Below, one piece after another: positions 60,706 to 64,000 of a stretch of DNA of 64,000 bases (the first letter of the stretch is position 1; each line of letters begins with the position of its first letter). This stretch comes from Sipunculus nudus (lineage: Eukaryota > Annelida > Sipuncula > Golfingiida > Sipunculidae), in NCBI GenBank assembly GCA_026874595.1, contig CM049309.1, forward strand, positions 26,539,033-26,603,032. The letters are read 5' to 3'. Position numbers and translations under genes: made by a program. The notes beneath the pieces were generated by a model that made no database searches, had not been told where the DNA came from, and saw only the letters and a list, made by a program, of their open reading frames with translations.

Positions 60706-61500
60706 CCAGGTGCAGGAAATTGGTCCGAGAGCTCGGAGGAGTTTATTTATGTTTTTGAGTGCAAAAGGTTTATTGGTTGTTCCTAAAGGAAAATATATAT
60801 GGGAAATTCGAATCTGAAATTCTTATTAACTTATCGGTAGCCGTTTTCTCATAAAACAGCTGAGCAGAGGGGTACCCGTGGTATGAAGGACAAGAAATCC
60901 AAATCTGATGAAATCATTATAAAGCGATTTCACAGCTCATAAATGACATAATAACAGGCTTTTAGTATCTAAACCTAGGGTTTTTTATTTCAACAATTGG
61001 TCATTTTGAAATCCAAGATGGCTGCCATCAAACTCATATTTTGATTACCGTTCTCATCTATGTACACTGTTTGTCCCAAAGCCTAAAAAATACTCCTATA
61101 TAGGCTTCAAAATAACATAAAACCCCACATTATTAATGATGTTGATTAAATAAGATATTTTGATGCAAATATAATACATTTATTATATATATGAGAAAAC
61201 TGAAAAAGACATTTTTTAATGTTCAACACAATTGGCAATATTTGGCATTTTTTGGCTCCCAGAATCAAAGAAACATGATTTCGTTGTCTATACCTAAATG
61301 TTTGAGTCAACAAATGTAAAAAGAAATTATTTGCATGAATCATTTTGGAATTCAGCATGGCTCCAGTTAAATATATACAATAAAGTTTTTACAAAGGTGC
61401 GCAATGTTTTATTATGAGCTTCAAAAACACTTGCGTGGTGCCACAAGGACGATTCTAATACATGGACGCAGTTCTCACACATTTGCGGGTTGATGTGTAG
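60706..61500. other. Unassigned sequence left of the inverted repeat
   Basis: About 800 bp with a degraded tail like 'acAGCTGAGCagagGGGTACCC' near 60,859, otherwise nothing recognised. Two minus-strand frames (61,146-61,358; 61,327-61,584) have no known domain. Confidence 0.35.
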
Positions 61501-61524
61501 AGGTCCTTCAGTATTATATTTCAT

Positions 61525-61700
61525 GGAATTGTTTACTGAACAAAGCTTTTTGTCAACTATCATGTAAAGTGTAATCTTTACCATTCCTCAAGCAATTGCC
61601 AATCTGACAACGGATAATGTAAAGTAAATAGCTGTCCTGTCGATACTATGTCTATTCTCATTAATTAATGTTTTTCTAATTGGAAATGTGAATGTTCTTT
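61525..61700 (+). repeat. Inverted repeat, left arm
   Basis: Reverse complement of about 63,795-63,970 with scattered differences. Shared words include CAACTATCATGTAAAGTGT, CAATTGCCAATCTGACAA, TGTCCT, ATACTAT and GAGTCCT. The arm may extend to about 61,490. Confidence 0.75.
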
Positions 61701-61710
61701 TGAGTCCTTT

Positions 61711-63179
61711 CAAATTAAAAAAAAATAATTACTTCAAAGAACATAGAAGTTAATATCTACAGATGTTTATCGAGGAAAATATTATATCTACGCGTGTAAG
61801 TATGTGCCCGATGTTATTAATTTTGTTGTTGGTCAGGCAGGTAGATATATGCAAAGTTTTGTCGAAGCAATTACCTCGAATTCAGTTTGATCACTTGAGT
61901 AACTTGCTGTTTACTCCACTGAAGTATCTTTTTCTTCATTGCTTTCGTGAAGGCTATCATCAAGAATGTTCATAAGTCTCTGTGGAAACTATGCATTATC
62001 AATCCAAGTTACTAGCCATGTTTCTCTGCCTTGATTTCCACGCTTTTAAAGACTTGTACGTTTCCATACTGAGACTACATAGCTGGTTCTGAGAAGCTTC
62101 TCCTGGAGAACACGTTGAAGGTGGAAGGCTCCTTAGGTTTAAACCTTGTATTTTTTTGCAAATTCTCTTATAATTTTCCCTGTATACATGCGCTGAAACA
62201 TGTGCATGTTGTACATCATTAATGTTGTTTAACTTGGGCATTCCATAGGGTACACAAGTATATTATTCGTAAAGTGCAGGAAGTGCACATAGCACTGAAT
62301 TATCGTAACAAAACGACCCAGTCATTGTATATGCTCATGTTACCTGCTGCTCATTCATTATGTTCAACGTCCTTAATAGTAATGTATGTGTCAAAACCCA
62401 GGTCTACTTGAAGAAGCATACTGTAAAGCTTGACGAGTATCATACTGAGGATGAGCAGACGACCAAATAAGTTTCCTGTGCCCTGTATTTAGATCAGCTT
62501 CGCTTCTATACTGGTAGTAGACCACAGCTGTAGATACAAGTTTGAAGATTCGGTAGTTCAAACCTTGTGGAATTTGCTGCGTAACGATCCAGAATTTGCA
62601 CACACCAGTGGTTTCCACTTCCTGTGAACCAATGAAGCAGACCTAGCTCAAACGTAAGGCAGTAGTGATATCCCTTTGTACTGAAAACGGCCGTCTTGGT
62701 TGATGCTTTGGCTGAATGATAGAGATATACATCAGAACCTTTACTGGTCTACTTTAGAACATTATTTATATGAACAGGCGCTCCAACAGAAGACAATAAT
62801 CGACAGGTTGAATATACAATAGCCGAGGATAGCCGAAGTGATACTTGTTAAACTGTGCAGTATGTATCCTCAATTAAATTTGGTATTTGATGCCTACATC
62901 ACTTCTTTAGTTAACTTGTTTAGTTTGAACTCTACACACACACACACACACACACATAAATATATATACTCTACATGTAGAGATAACTCTAAACATACAA
63001 CAACAGGTTCTCAACAGAACCAAGGGATTTGCAGAAAATAGATTTAAAACTGCATTCTGCTTGATAAGAGGTCACAGCATGCCAACAAGGATGTGTTGAA
63101 AGATTATCAACTAGCTTTGGAATCGTAGAAAAATGTGACTCTACCACTGTCGAATAAAGAATTGTTTACCCTGAAGATA
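61711..63179. other. Interior of the inverted-repeat interval
   Basis: About 1.5 kb. Minus-strand frames at 61,999-62,241 and 62,391-62,618 are not recognised. A short (AC)n microsatellite lies at about 62,936-62,955. Part may be a decayed upstream portion of the CXC/PIN-like gene that is recognisable from 63,180. Confidence 0.35.
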
Positions 63180-63620
63180 TCCCAACCCTTGTCTGTCATT
63201 ACGCAGAGGCAGGCACTCGGACTTTATGTATCACATTCAGGGTATTCTTGGCATAGACATAGCATTGAGAAGTCCTGACACAGATATATTCATCCTCCTG
63301 CTTTATCTCGTATCTCAGTTTGATAACCCCACTTCATCTGTTTGAATGAATGTTTCAGTCCCAACAACACACGTAGGTATATCACCAGATCCCGACTTGT
63401 GAAAATATGTATAACTTAGTTATATCAGCACTGCCTGCTCTTCATGCATTCACATGATCTGACAGCTTCCTTTATGAATACAGGAAAAGCGGAAGCTCTT
63501 AGTCGAATGATGAAGAACTGAGGGCTTTTGGCAAACTGGAAGATAATCCCAGCTGCTGTCCTTTCTGTCATTGACAGGTTTTCTGGAACATTATGCGGAA
63601 TGCATATAGTAGGGGGAACA
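63180..63620 (+). pseudogene. CXC/PIN-like uncharacterised family, central domain remnant
   Basis: Frames on the + strand show LCHYAEAGTRTL (family pattern EEADTR), then IDIALRSPDTDIFILLLYL with VSQFDN, then ALPALHAFT / SDSFLYEYRKS (family pattern LPALHAFTGCDSTSAF.GKGK), and ALSRMMKNEGLLANW-like text. The SPDTD(I/V)F block recalls PIN-like folds. Stops and frameshifts interrupt all of it. It is the domain missing from the copy at 57,220-58,540. Function unknown. Confidence 0.55.
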
Positions 63621-63790
63621 TAAAGATCCTTTGGAACAGATCCAAGGTGTAAACCCATGCAGCCTTCTACCATGACAGGCGATTCTCACGGAGAAGCCTC
63701 TGCGTATCAGCCATGTAGTGCCAGTGTGGTAACGGGCAGGTCTGTTAAAAATTGTGAATTCAATGCAAGGAAATATGCTATTGACCGAGG
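63621..63790. other. Short unassigned sequence
   Basis: No feature recognised; it may continue the decayed gene to the right arm of the inverted repeat. Confidence 0.3.
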
Positions 63791-63794
63791 ACTC

Positions 63795-64000
63795 GAATGA
63801 ATATTCGCTTTTCTAATTAGTAAAAAGATAAATTAATCAAGACAGAAATAGTATTTATAGGACACCTGTTTCTTTTTACATTAACTTTTGTCAGATTGGC
63901 AATTGTTTGAGAAATGTTTAAGATAACACTTTACATGATAGTTGAATACAGCATTGTTCATTTACCAATTTGCATGGTGATATCGCACGGAATGTTCACA
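63795..64000 (-). repeat. Inverted repeat, right arm (runs to the window edge)
   Basis: Reverse complement of 61,525-61,700. The clear match covers about 63,795-63,970 and may continue past the window, so the true element end cannot be set. Confidence 0.7.

Overview
This is a gene-poor, repeat-dominated stretch of animal nuclear DNA. The best guess is a mollusc, probably a bivalve. The reasons are spliced exons of a eukaryotic ribosome-assembly gene, several LINE families, a Ty3/gypsy remnant, Helitron-like elements with tandem-repeat cores, and an invertebrate-type family ending in a TSO1-like CXC segment. The species is inference, not proof. No bacterial genes, operons, rRNA or tRNA genes were recognised by eye.

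The only host gene I can support is the 3' end of LTV1 (40S ribosome assembly factor, + strand). Its penultimate exon is 7,488-7,673 and its last exon is 29,424-29,537, followed by poly(A) signals. The 21.75-kb intron between them holds two unrelated large tandem arrays. One is a ~276-bp repeat (10,077-17,147) with a four-monomer higher-order period of ~1,106 bp. The other is a 29-bp satellite (about 21,430-29,222) with a 2,885-bp higher-order duplication.

Much of the rest is built from a few interspersed families with one architecture: a 5' terminal motif, its inverted copy near the 3' end, then a hairpin and a CTTG or CTAG terminus, inserted in T-runs. This is the plan of non-autonomous Helentron/Helitron-like elements. 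Family A (TCCGCCAAAAC ... GTTTTGGCGGA, hairpin, CTAG) has intact copies at 4,058-4,834 and 37,858-38,603, and the 276-bp array carries its 3' end. Family B (AGCTCAGCTGAC ... GTCAGCTGAGC, hairpin, CTTG) has a full copy at 41,791-43,890 with a core of ~337-bp tandem units, and many fragments. Family C starts with the motif at 524, 8,935 and 34,254. Family D is a short ~165-bp element. A 12-bp palindrome, GGTGGCGCCACC, recurs through the cores of several families.

Other mobile remnants: a 5'-truncated LINE with target duplication (1,106-1,799), a ~1.07-kb terminal-inverted-repeat element (4,939-6,007), a Ty3/gypsy 3' half with one LTR (about 31,100-33,849), and a broken L1/Tx1-type LINE ORF2 on the minus strand (49,290-52,980). 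Upstream of that ORF2, also on the minus strand, is a degenerate L1-type ORF1 (coiled coil plus RRM-like domain) that runs in frame, apart from a stop codon, into a NADAR-family domain (55,438-56,750). This fusion is the most interesting object in the window. Degenerate copies of the CXC/PIN-like family lie at 57,220-58,540 (split by a LINE 3' end) and 63,180-63,620; the second copy lies between ~200-bp inverted repeats.

No intact transposase, reverse transcriptase or Helitron Rep/helicase was seen, so all the mobile DNA here looks non-autonomous or dead.
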